From Mesostigma viride (Eukaryota > Streptophyta > Mesostigmatophyceae > Mesostigmatales > Mesostigmataceae): a DNA stretch of 24,500 bases. The position numbers were made by a program, and so were the translations under genes. This document shows, piece by piece, positions 1 through 7,784 of the stretch. Under the pieces are notes generated by a model. The model did not search any database. It was not told the origin of the DNA and worked only from the letters and a program-made list of their open reading frames with translations. The stretch covers positions 5,578,507 through 5,603,006 of the forward strand of contig RPFO01000072.1 in assembly GCA_009746045.1 (NCBI GenBank). Direction: 5' to 3'. Position 1 is the first letter of the stretch. Every line of letters begins with the position of its first letter.

Positions 1-77
1 ATACGTTTATTTCAATGTGTCGTTCCGACAGTATTTTTCCGAGCCCTGCCCAGCATCATTTGTAATGCTTTACAACT
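1..77 (-). repeat. 3' LTR, inner part (truncated by window start)
   Basis: This stretch is identical to 5279-5355. The match stops at base 77, where the polypyrimidine (minus-strand polypurine) region begins. In element orientation the LTR starts AGTTGTAAAGC, or TGTAAAGC if trimmed to the usual TG terminus. The rest of the LTR lies left of base 1. Confidence 0.85.
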
Positions 78-83
78 CCAGCA

Positions 84-95
84 CTTTTCTTTTTC
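84..95 (-). promoter_or_regulatory. Polypurine tract candidate (plus-strand primer)
   Basis: On the minus strand this reads GAAAAAGAAAAG and sits about 7-10 bases upstream of the 3' LTR start in element orientation, where the primer for plus-strand DNA synthesis is expected. It is usually directly adjacent to the LTR, so the small gap is slightly odd. Confidence 0.55.
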
Positions 96-333
96 ATGTG
101 GCAAAGATGGCCAGCGTACTCTTATCAGTCATTAACGGCCGCGCGGGCCATGCCATCATGAATAGCAACTACAACACCGACATAGTCTCAGAGGGTAATG
201 CCCACTGAACATTATTATACAATAGGTAATCACTCCCGGGGAAAACCTACCAAGGCTGAAAACCCGTGGCGCGGGGCCATTCATGGTTCAACGCAACTCA
301 ACTAGTGCGAAGACTGACCCAGTGATAGCCTAT

Positions 334-1077
334 TCATCGTGTGTCGCAGAAGCGGGTACTGTGCCTTAGCTGAGCTATACAGTTTAGTAAGGGCATCGGA
401 GTAGTTCCTTTCGCCCGGCACATGCTGGGTACTGACACAATCAGAAACTCCTTGACCCTGAGGAAGTCCAAGTCCCGTGTGCGGGCATAAGGGTTCTCAA
501 TGAAATCAACAACCGCCTGGCTGTCCGTGCGTATCACGCGACGGAGATGCGGAGTGGTGCCGCCCACCGCGAGAATCCAGCAAATGAGCGCGTGGAAGTA
601 GGACAGCTCGCTCGCAGCCTCGCAGTATGCGCGCGCCTCAGCGGTGTCGGATCCCACATACACGCGGCGGTGCAAACGGGAATACCATGCAAAGATGGAA
701 GACATCGTGGGTTGGTCAGCGTTGCAAATGGTAGTGACAGCAGCGCACCTACCACGCATCTTGGTGAGCACGCGGGCATCTAGGGAACTGTCGCAATAAG
801 ACACAAGCTCCACGGGCTTATCCCAGTCTACACCTTGTAACATCAACCCGGGTGAGGCCAGGAGGTACTGCACAATCACCGCACGGTCAATAAGGCACAG
901 TACATTGTCAGGCAGTCGGCTAAGGACAGCCAAATCAGGGCTAGTGGTGCAGGCCAGCCAATTAAGCTTGCCACGCAATGTCCCACACTCAGACGCAAGA
1001 AGCGGCCCACTGCTGCTCATCACCTCCTTAACCAAATCCTGCACATAGCTGCCCTTGGCTGAAGCAACATCGCCCAC
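334..1077 (-). pseudogene. Copia-type RNase H module of pol, out of frame with RT
   Basis: This is a 247-codon minus-strand frame holding the connection and RNase H part of pol. Using its GTG at 1077 as residue 1, the acidic residues expected for Copia RNase H are visible: YCDSS (D96), AEARAY (E147) and TDSQAVV (D185). The W-x-S motif before the Glu is present as FAWYSR. The first ~20 residues (SYVQDLVKEV) match the segment that follows the RT thumb in Copia pol. The frame overlaps the end of the RT frame by 58 bases and is displaced by -1. No X-XXY-YYZ slippery heptamer is visible at the junction near 1070, so a one-base deletion or sequencing error is more likely than programmed shifting. 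The GTG is not a real start. Confidence 0.8.
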
Positions 1078-3872
1078 TTGCCGTGCTCATCGTGATCCAG
1101 GACAGTGTCCATGCCCATGAACTGAACCACCTTGCCCGGCTCACGGAAAATAAGCTTGCCCACAGGGTACCTGGCATGCACAATGCTATGGAACCAGGCA
1201 ATCCATTCACGCGGGCCAAAGCAATCACAGTCATCCGCATGCACGAACACAAACACCAGCTCGCCCTTCCAGACGCCCACAAACAAGGAGGGGTCCAAGT
1301 CACTGTACACCATGCGAGCTGTGTCAAGGAGAAGGCGCTCTAGGCTCAGGCGCCAAGCCCGTGGACCAGCCACGGTCCCATCAACCGCCTTTATCAACCG
1401 CATAAACTTCTTTCCTACAAGAGGCTCCCAGATTTTGGGTGTCCTAACATAGAGGGGTGTGGTTCCATCCCATAGCCGAGCACTTTCATTGGCATCCCCG
1501 TGGAGGTAAGCCTTTGAAAAATCTAGCACAGCGGACCCATGTGGCATACCCCTATTCAAGCGCCCTAGATGAAAGCACACTACCATGCGCCACGTATCTT
1601 TGTTTAAACCTGGCGCAGTCAAGGCCGAAGGGGGCAGGTCAGAAGATCCAGAAAACTCTAGCACTACAGGTCTAGCAAATTCTACTTTCCTATCAGTGCC
1701 CGGGACGGGCTTCATCTGAAATGTCCACTTAAAGCGAAGCAATCTGCCATCCCTCGGTACAACGTCCACAGGCTCCACACACCCCAGCCCTAGCCATCGT
1801 TCCCCCGCAGCCAAGATGGCACCTTGGGTATTGTCTAGACCCTCCTCAGTCGAGACGTGCCTGGCTACATCAAAGAAGGACATGGGGCTCTCTTTAGCAA
1901 AGTCATGAAAATTAAGCCCCAAGCTTTCAGGGGTAAGGGCCTTAGGGGTAATGAGATCACGGGCAGGAGGCAACTCAGAATCATTGTACTCTACCCCTTT
2001 CAGGGCTGCCACCATAGGCAAGGAGAGGCCCCTAGTCGCTACATCAAGGGAGAAATTGTTTAATCTCAGGTAACCGAATCCCGCTCGAGACAACTGTGTG
2101 CTACTAACTGTGACCCCGGGTAGGGACAAGAATGGCTGCCCCAAAAGTGCTGGGCCCTCGTATCCCTCCACCACACACATAGGCGTCTCAACACCCAGGA
2201 TCTCTAGTGGGATCTCCCCCAAGACCTTGTAAGACCCCGACCTAGCAAAGTCAGTGACCTGGGTCCACCGGGAGGGAAACAAGGGACAATCATCATCTAC
2301 ACAATACTCCCCAATAATGGAGACCTGGGCTTGGGTGTCTACGAGAAGCCCACACTGAAGTGACCAAGTGGCCGAGAGTGAGGAAATCACAGCGATGCTC
2401 GGGTCAAGCTGAGGTGGTGCACTGCCCATTGCACAGGTTGGGTTGCGAAGGGAAGCAAGCCCCATGGTATTGTCTCGGCGCCTCAGCCCTAGCACAATCT
2501 TGTTCAGCAAACCACCACGCCCCTGGCTAGGCTGACTAACGGCAGCCGGATCCTGGCTAACGGCAGGAGTAAAGCCCGCCCTACTACCCTCGCGCAGGTC
2601 AGCAGGGGGCTCGCTCATTACGCCTCGAACATCCTCCGCTAGAGCCCGCACGTCCCCATCATCATCTACGTCACCATCGTCCTCGCTATTCCCCACAAAG
2701 ACATCCATAGGGTCAGAGGCAGGCAGAGAACGAGGGGGAGAGGTGGGAACATCACCTGGCTCTCGCACGAAGTGCGCCACGTCCGCGTAGTAGTGGAGAA
2801 GTCGCTCCCATGCGCTCGTGTGCGGCAGGTAAGGCTTGAGTCTGCTCCAGGGAATGTGGTGTTGCTTGCCCTGCAAGGACACAATCGCCTTGCGTACATG
2901 CACGTCCACAGCCTCCACAGTGGCTGGGCCCTCCCATTGTCCCCTCTTGCCAAAGGAGCCCTCATCATGAATCCAAACCTGGTCCCCTACGCTATAGGCG
3001 GTAACCGGCCTACGCATATCCCTTCGAACCAGATTGGCAAACTTTTGCTGCAAATGCTGTGCCCATTCCTCCTCTACTTCAGGCAGGTAGTGGCCATGCT
3101 GCAAGCCCTCTGCAGTGATAACACAATTGCGCGAAGGCACTGAAAGGAGCACACGGCGGTTTAGGCATGCAGAAATATGCAAAGCCCACACTAAACGGGA
3201 AGCATAAGAACCAAGAGCAGCCTCACCGTTCCGCCGTGCAGCTTGTTTAAATTCCTGCACAGCACGTTCCACCAAACCTTGCCCTTCATGGTCTTGACGG
3301 CCCACTGTCCGGAGGTACTCAAACCCCGGCTTGCCCTCAAAGCATGCGAACTGCCTGTCCATTTGCAATGACTCAATAGGAGAGAAAAACGCAGAGAGAA
3401 TGTCAATAGCCTCCGCCAAATCTTCCGCTGACTGACCCCGCAGCGGGATGACTGCTACATTATGAGCATACCTATCTATGGCTATGAAATAAGGGAGAAA
3501 CGCCCAGAACAGTACGTCGCCTACAATCTGCCCTTTGCATGCGGAGGGATGCTTAGCATGGTGGCGGGGAAGCTTTGGCCCAGTAGCCTGACACACAGGA
3601 CAATGCGCATAGCAATCTCGACATGCTGCCAAAAGCTCTGCCCCACCCAGTGCATTTGCAAATTTATAAGCATTTGTGCCATGGCCAAATAATGTGTGCA
3701 GACGAGAGGCAATTCCGTAAATAGAAACAAGCTTTTCATTACCATCAGTTACGGGTACACTGTCCGATAAATCTTGTGCTGCCCCTTGATTCTCATTTGC
3801 CAATGGCCGCTCCGCTGGGCTAGACTGCAGAACCCTATCACTGTCGAATACGCCCTGTCCTGGGCCGTCTAG
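1020..3872 (-). CDS. pol: Pol polyprotein: integrase - GPY/F-like - protease - reverse transcriptase
   Basis: This frame follows a -1 slip at the end of gag and is open to 1020. Numbering from the TTG at 3803, the domains are: H2C2 zinc finger (H36, H41, C68, C71); integrase core (D96 or D110, D149, E179 in GLVERAV); GPY/F-like module (~270-327, QWEGPATVEAV); acidic linker (~370-395); retropepsin-like domain (~470-575, LLVDTQAQVSII and ALLGQPFL); reverse transcriptase (~665-905, LDFSKAYLHGD, GPRAW, DPSLFVG, catalytic FVHADD). The last ~20 codons are out-of-frame readthrough after a frameshift near 1070; RNase H continues in the frame ending at 334. The order differs from Copia (PR-INT-RT-RH) and Gypsy (PR-RT-RH-INT). 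The retropepsin motif has Gln instead of Gly in D-T-G. Expression is probably by gag-pol frameshifting, not by an independent start. Confidence 0.88.
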   Translation of the reverse strand, partial: LDGPGQGVFDSDRVLQSSPAERPLANENQGAAQDLSDSVPVTDGNEKLVSIYGIASRLHTLFGHGTNAYKFANALGGAELLAACRDCYAHCPVCQATGPKLPRHHAKHPSACKGQIVGDVLFWAFLPYFIAIDRYAHNVAVIPLRGQSAEDLAEAIDILSAFFSPIESLQMDRQFACFEGKPGFEYLRTVGRQDHEGQGLVERAVQEFKQAARRNGEAALGSYASRLVWALHISACLNRRVLLSVPSRNCVITAEGLQHGHYLPEVEEEWAQHLQQKFANLVRRDMRRPVTAYSVGDQVWIHDEGSFGKRGQWEGPATVEAVDVHVRKAIVSLQGKQHHIPWSRLKPYLPHTSAWERLLHYYADVAHFVREPGDVPTSPPRSLPASDPMDVFVGNSEDDGDVDDDGDVRALAEDVRGVMSEPPADLREGSRAGFTPAVSQDPAAVSQPSQGRGGLLNKIVLGLRRRDNTMGLASLRNPTCAMGSAPPQLDPSIAVISSLSATWSLQCGLLVDTQAQVSIIGEYCVDDDCPLFPSRWTQVTDFARSGSYKVLGEIPLEILGVETPMCVVEGYEGPALLGQPFLSLPGVTVSSTQLSRAGFGYLRLNNFSLDVATRGLSLPMVAALKGVEYNDSELPPARDLITPKALTPESLGLNFHDFAKESPMSFFDVARHVSTEEGLDNTQGAILAAGERWLGLGCVEPVDVVPRDGRLLRFKWTFQMKPVPGTDRKVEFARPVVLEFSGSSDLPPSALTAPGLNKDTWRMVVCFHLGRLNRGMPHGSAVLDFSKAYLHGDANESARLWDGTTPLYVRTPKIWEPLVGKKFMRLIKAVDGTVAGPRAWRLSLERLLLDTARMVYSDLDPSLFVGVWKGELVFVFVHADDCDCFGPREWIAWFHSIVHARYPVGKLIFREPGKVVQFMGMDTVLDHDEHGKWAMLLQPRAAMCRIWLRR

Positions 3873-3878
3873 TTTCCC
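3872..3878 (-). promoter_or_regulatory. -1 programmed ribosomal frameshift site GGGAAAC
   Basis: Gag ends with codons CAG GGA AAC TAG. This places the canonical slippery heptamer G GGA AAC in the correct phase directly before the gag stop (TAG at 3871-3869). A -1 slip on AAC continues CTA GAC GGC and enters the pol frame exactly, and that frame is open from there to 1020. GCCC and GGGC segments within the next ~25 bases could form a small downstream stem; a stronger pseudoknot was not established by eye. Confidence 0.75.
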
Positions 3879-3928
3879 TGCTGCGCCTGCTGCGCCTGCT
3901 GCGCCTGCTGCGCCTGCTGCGCCTGCTG
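3879..3928 (-). repeat. 9-bp tandem repeat encoding (Gln-Gln-Ala)n at the gag C-terminus
   Basis: About five and a half copies of CTGCTGCGC (plus strand) lie directly upstream of the GGGAAAC slippery site. In gag they read Gln-Gln-Ala. The pol frame is also open through this repeat. Confidence 0.85.
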
Positions 3929-4799
3929 GGGACGAACCCAGCGCATGCTCCGACGAGGCCTCCTAATGGGCCCGGCCCTACCCTCGTCGGCAGTGGCATC
4001 GTTTTTCTTGTCCGGCTGCCTGCCGGACTTGCAAAACCTGGCCTTGTGGCCTGGCTTGTGGCATTTGCCACACAAATTGGTCGACAGAGGAAAATTCTTG
4101 TTGGCATTGCAGCTGTCACGGTTGTGGCCAGTGCCCTGGCACCTCGGGCACTTCTCGCGTCTGTCGCCCTCCCCAAAAACAGCACTGATGCTTGCTGTTC
4201 CCGCGGGCTTGGTGGCAGATCCCCTTCCCGCCAATTCCTGTGCCGCGCCACCGAGGGCGAAGGCCTCCCGGATGGCAGTAAAGCTGGCAGCCCTGCTTTC
4301 CAGCTTTTCCTTTGTCAGGACGGGAGCCTTGGATACTGCTGTCAGTAATCACACCACTGGCGAGGGCCTTGCCCAGGAAAAGCACGACGCTGAAATCATC
4401 TGGAAAAGTCAACGTAGTGTCTTCCAGCATCCTCTCGAATGCCAGTGTCGCCTGGACCGGGTCGCCCGACACCTCAAAAGTGAGGATCCGCATCATATCT
4501 TTGATCGACTTGAGCAGGCCCTCGGGCACCATGAGTTCCTTCAAACGGCAGTAAAAGTCCGCCCACTCCATCTTCTTCTCGTGGGCAATCCGGATCAAAT
4601 CACGGACGGCCGGCATTACCGACGAGCCGTGTCCACTGAATCGCAACGTAGCAACGTGGTCGTTGTCCAGGAAACTCACTGTCTTCGCGTACCAGTACCC
4701 CAGGCCGTCGTAGTAGTCCTTCTCCGGGTCCTTGCTGCCGGGTGGCAGCGGCTTGGGCAGCAAACGCATTGCCAATTCGTGCTGCTTTAATTTGTTCAT

Positions 4800-5278
4800 T
4801 TCCTTCTTGTCCTGTCCAGTCAGGACAACGGCGTCAGTCTCAGCGCTTGCTGCAGCACGGCTACTGAGCCATGGAAAAAAATGTGTGATTAAGAGTACGA
4901 CTGAGTTGAGAATGACCTCCAAAGTTTGGAAGGGTTTGGTTGCAATGGCTGCGGCCCCTTGGCCGCTGTTTATTGCTTTAATTTATACATTTACAGCGTC
5001 AACCTTCTAGAGATGCCTAGAAACCTTGTCCTGCACTGTCATTACAAGTATGGCAATGCAGTATGCGTTGTGCACATGGAACCTTCCAGACACCAGACGC
5101 CAAACTTAAGTCTGCCATGGTTATATCTTAACAACCCGTGGCAAGACTGCAACCATTTTGGCAACCATTTTGGCCAACGACATGAGTCGCGCCGGATTCA
5201 TTGTCCGCATCCAGGTAATCAACATCACGTGCGGCAAACTGATATATTGCATAACAGAAAACCTGGACAGAATAATGC
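4800..5278. other. Gag leader and remainder of 5' LTR, boundary unresolved
   Basis: This interval must hold the primer binding site and the rest of the 5' LTR, but the matching part of the 3' LTR is outside the window, so the inner LTR edge cannot be placed. No match to the usual initiator-Met primer site was seen. A short direct repeat (two copies of CAACCATTTTGG around 5150-5173) lies within it. No gene is supported here. Confidence 0.5.
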
Positions 5279-5355
5279 ATACGTTTATTTCAATGTGTCG
5301 TTCCGACAGTATTTTTCCGAGCCCTGCCCAGCATCATTTGTAATGCTTTACAACT
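5279..5355 (-). repeat. 5' LTR, outer part (identical to bases 1-77)
   Basis: The identity with 1-77 ends at 5355, where the flank GAATC begins. In element orientation this is the start of the 5' LTR and therefore the region expected to carry the element's promoter. The LTR extends further left by an unknown length. Confidence 0.85.
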
Positions 5356-6765
5356 GAATCTTTTGTATTGTCCAGACGGAATGATGCTCAGTCCATCTGA
5401 CAAAGCTAGATACGCAGATTGTAGTGTGCGGTGTGCTGGCTCGCACGTGGTTGTCGAACAGACTTGCTCTGCATTTTGCTGGCAGTCTAACTGCACGTCA
5501 GGCGGCTTGCTGGCAAATGCGACAGCGCATGGATGCCGGGATTTTTGGAGGTATTTAGGAGCAGCGCAGCGGCCATGGTGGTCGTTGTTCGCTCGTTTCT
5601 CTCCCTCACAACTAGTTTGTTGTCTTCATGGGGTTAAACTTCTCGAACAGCCCGGAGCAGCCCCCGTGAGTGGTTGCATGTCGTTGCCATGACGATGGTT
5701 GATAGGATTGACAGTGGTTTGATCCGGTTGGGATGTTGTTGGCATTGTGGACGAGAAACGTTCTGCTGACCCGGGAACAGTCCCGGGAAAGGGCCGGTAC
5801 GTTCGTCGTTGGCCAGTGTGCCAGTAACTGGGACATGAGCGCAGAGTCACACAGTTGATATAGATTATGACGTAAGTAAACACTGTTGCGCCACAGTGGC
5901 GTCATGGTCGGTCTGTGGTGATTTCGATGGGTCTCAAGGATATGTAGTTACTCTTACAGTTGCGGCAGCACAACTCGGCATTCATTGTAATTTGTCCAAT
6001 GTTATGGAATGAATGGTTTGGGCATTGCTTTCATCATAAAGCATTATTGCAATCTTCATAATATAATCGGCTGGCTGCACTGCCTGTCATGAAGGTGGTG
6101 GTGCCGTCAAGGATCACACCTATCATTTCATATAGTGGATCACACACAAGAGTACTCTAGTGCTATGGATATGCCTTCCAAGTGATAGGCTAGGATATAA
6201 TGGCACGCAAACGCGACACTGGTTCCCTACCCACAATGCGAGCAGACCGCTTGCGCGCCTGAATCATTACGTATTCGATCACAATAATGAACAGGTATGG
6301 CGAGAGCGCACGCAGCCCTGCCACACACCCTTCTGGAGAGGGCATGGTGGCTAAAGCATCCGCTGAACCCGGCGGATTAGATAGAAAGACCTACACCTAA
6401 TCCATGACTGATCGTCATGGACAGTGGTCGCTTATACGTAGAACTCGCATTCCTGGAATGGAATACTTCACACAAATATCAAGACGTTCTTTATCAAGGT
6501 ACCGACATGCAGCTTTTATCGACCAGAACCAGGACCCATGTAAAATCCTAATCTGCGGGCAAGGCCCCCTCGGAAAGTAGACGTGAGTCAAACTTTATGC
6601 CATAGCAATCAGTTCATACCGAGAGAGGAACATTAAATCACACCACAACGCTTGTATGCCCGCCGTCATGCTCGTCGACAGAACGATCGTGCACAACATG
6701 TGCATAAATGATTGACCCAAAACTGACCCATCAGTAGCACCAACATCGATCCAACATACACTGCC
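5356..6765. other. Intergenic, no supported gene
   Basis: Both strands have short open frames (at most ~109 codons) without recognisable motifs or codon bias. No RNA gene or repeat structure was recognised by eye. Confidence 0.5.
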
Positions 6766-6814
6766 CGGTGGGTCATGGATCCCACATGACTAACTAGTAC
6801 GAATGATATAACAC
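6766..6814 (+). repeat. Host tandem repeat, copy 1, left part (interrupted by foldback element)
   Basis: This 49-bp stretch (CGGTGG...GATATAACAC) continues at 7620-7637 once the element and one target duplication are removed. The joined ~67-bp unit resembles the next copy at 7638-7702. Shared blocks include ATCCCACA, ACGAATGATATA and AGAATGTGTCACG (GGAATGTGTCACG in copy 1). Confidence 0.65.
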
Positions 6815-6891
6815 AGTTATAAACATCGATTCCTTACGGAATCGATACTAAGCGCTTAGTATCGATTCCGCAGGAATCGATGTATATAACT
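6815..6891. repeat. Foldback 1 of element A (palindrome)
   Basis: A near-perfect palindrome centred at AGCGCT (6851-6856). Each arm itself contains a smaller palindrome built on ATCGATTCC...GGAATCGAT. A second full copy is at 7526-7614 and a half copy at ~6980-7012. Confidence 0.85.
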
Positions 6892-6979
6892 AAAACTTTT
6901 GCTTGCGCCGGCAAGGCTAAGGCCGATACTAGTCAGGTCATCGAATTGGCTATTCGATTATCGAATCAAGTAGTAGTAG

Positions 6980-7012
6980 TATCGATTCCGTAAGGAATCG
7001 ATGTTTATAACT
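6980..7012. repeat. Partial foldback 2 of element A
   Basis: A single hairpin ATCGATTCC...GGAATCGAT followed by TTATAACT. It corresponds to half of the full foldback at 6815 and sits between the truncated inverted unit and the complete unit, like the deleted middle foldback of the 14193 element. Confidence 0.7.
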
Positions 7013-7529
7013 AAGACTGTTGCGACACGCCGGCATCCCGGGTTCGAATCCCGCTAGGATCGTTCTGGCCGGGGGTGGATTTTTCGCCTACTGTAATGCG
7101 AATAACGTTGCGGACGCTAATCGTTCCGCCTAATATGTTAATCGAAACAGGCAAGTGCTCTCCGCTGACTAGGCGGAGTACCAGCTCTAGCTATTCGACT
7201 GATATGATGTGCTCAACCAGCTAATCATCTGTGTTGTTCGACGTCGCTCCGAAAATCGGCTAAGTCCCCGAAATCGGCTAGTTTCCACGCGATGTCTCGC
7301 TATAATCGACTAGGCCTAGTTCGGTGGCTCGCTGGGCGCCGAGTATGATAGGCCGCTGGCCTCTAACCCCCTGTCGACTAGGAAATTTCGACACTGGAAT
7401 AAGGAAAAATTCGATAATCAACTAGGCAAGTTCGTTGGTCGAATAGGCAACTTCGATAATCGAATAGCCAATTCGATGACCCGACTAGTATCGGCATTAG
7501 CCTTGCCGGCGCAAGCAAAAGTTTTAGTT
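7009..7529 (+). repeat. Core unit of element A (AACTAAGAC ... GTTTTAGTT)
   Basis: A 521-bp unit between foldbacks. Its termini form a short imperfect inverted repeat (AACTAAGACTGTTGC against AACTAAAACTTTTGC). A tRNA T-arm-like motif is at 7038-7054. The interior contains many diverged copies of a CGACTAGGC-like motif. No coding frame is supported. Confidence 0.6.
7038..7054 (+). other. tRNA T-arm / B-box-like motif in element A
   Basis: CCGGGTTCGAATCCCGC has the T-loop TTCGAAT closed by four base pairs and matches the internal B-box consensus GGTTCGANNCC. No A-box or 5' tRNA half is found at the right distance, so this is a tRNA 3'-half-like remnant or mimic rather than a tRNA gene. Confidence 0.6.
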
Positions 7530-7614
7530 ATAAATATAAACATCGATTCCTTACGGAATCGATACTAAGCGCTTATAGTATCGATTCCGCAGGAATCGAT
7601 GCATGTATATAACT
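7526..7614. repeat. Foldback 3 of element A
   Basis: This is the same palindrome as 6815-6891 in the same orientation, with a few small insertions (extra ATAAAT near the left end and CATG near the right). It ends ATAACT at the element boundary. Confidence 0.85.
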
Positions 7615-7637
7615 AATACTGGAATGTGTCACGTACA

Positions 7638-7702
7638 CGGTGGCTAGAATCCCACAGGACTAGCTACGAATGATATACTCATGCACTAGAATGTGTCACG
7701 AC
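7638..7702 (+). repeat. Host tandem repeat, copy 2
   Basis: A diverged copy of the unit formed by 6766-6814 plus 7620-7637. Its intact state shows what the site looked like before element A inserted. Confidence 0.6.
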
Positions 7703-7784
7703 CCCATGGCTCAGCCACAGATGGCTCGGCCCTGACTACCGGCCGGCCACCTAGGTCGGCGCCGGCCCTGAACCTACGTACCAT

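Larger units (their letters stand above)
3869..4799 (-). pseudogene. gag: Gag protein with two CCHC zinc knuckles, internal frameshift
   Basis: The capsid-like N-terminal part runs from the ATG at 4799 (the frame is open upstream to ~4922 without ATG, probably leader) to about 4350. The sensible reading then moves to another frame: the stretch equivalent to VLTKEKLESR onward is in the frame that ends at 3869. The original frame instead runs into a stop at 4116. The second part carries two C-X2-C-X4-H-X4-C knuckles (CPRCQGTGHNRDSC and CGKCHKPGHKARFC, about 4150-4031), then a basic stretch and a QQA repeat. Knuckles of this type bind the element's RNA in virus-like particles. The break near 4345 looks like a one-base indel. 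Pol follows by a -1 frameshift at the stop codon. Confidence 0.85.
1..5355 (-). mobile_element. LTR retrotransposon, nearly complete, left LTR cut by window edge
   Basis: Bases 1-77 are repeated without visible difference at 5279-5355, and gag-pol coding on the minus strand lies between them, so the two copies are parts of the LTRs. The element reads right to left: 5' LTR ending at 5355, gag, pol, polypurine tract, 3' LTR running off the window at base 1. RT and RNase H look Copia-like, whereas the integrase has a Gypsy-type zinc finger and a GPY/F-like tail. The protease lies after the integrase. Gag carries one internal frame change and pol another, so this copy is probably dead but young, because the LTR parts are identical. 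The target duplication cannot be checked because the left end is outside the window. Confidence 0.9.
6815..7614. mobile_element. Compound foldback element A (older copy)
   Basis: An 800-bp element with ends AGTTAT...ATAACT, flanked by imperfect 5-bp duplications AACAC (6810-6814) and AATAC (7615-7619). Order: foldback 6815-6891; an inverted, truncated unit end 6888-6965 that is the reverse complement of 7452-7529 with about two mismatches; partial foldback ~6980-7012; a 521-bp unit 7009-7529; foldback 7526-7614. No transposase frame is seen, so it must be mobilised in trans. The plan is the same as the element at 14193-15155 despite little sequence similarity. Confidence 0.75.

Noticed and set aside
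1060-1080. Second programmed frameshift between RT and RNase H
   Set aside because: The displacement is -1, but no slippery heptamer is present at the junction and retroelements do not normally shift there; an indel is simpler.
4116-4330. C-terminal ~70 residues of the longest gag frame
   Set aside because: The alternative frame carries the zinc knuckles and better composition; this segment is out-of-frame readthrough after an indel.
4861-4890. Primer binding site at TGG following TTTTTTTCCA (minus strand)
   Set aside because: The sequence after TGG does not match the 3' end of a tRNA I can recognise, and the LTR inner edge is not defined.
5363-5905. Overlapping 85-109 codon frames just right of the LTR
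   Set aside because: No motif, no homology recognised, and both strands are similarly open.
7009-7065. A complete tRNA gene
   Set aside because: Only the T-arm and acceptor-like 3' part is present. No A-box, D-arm or 5' acceptor strand was found in normal or permuted order, here or in the 14.4-14.9 kb copies.
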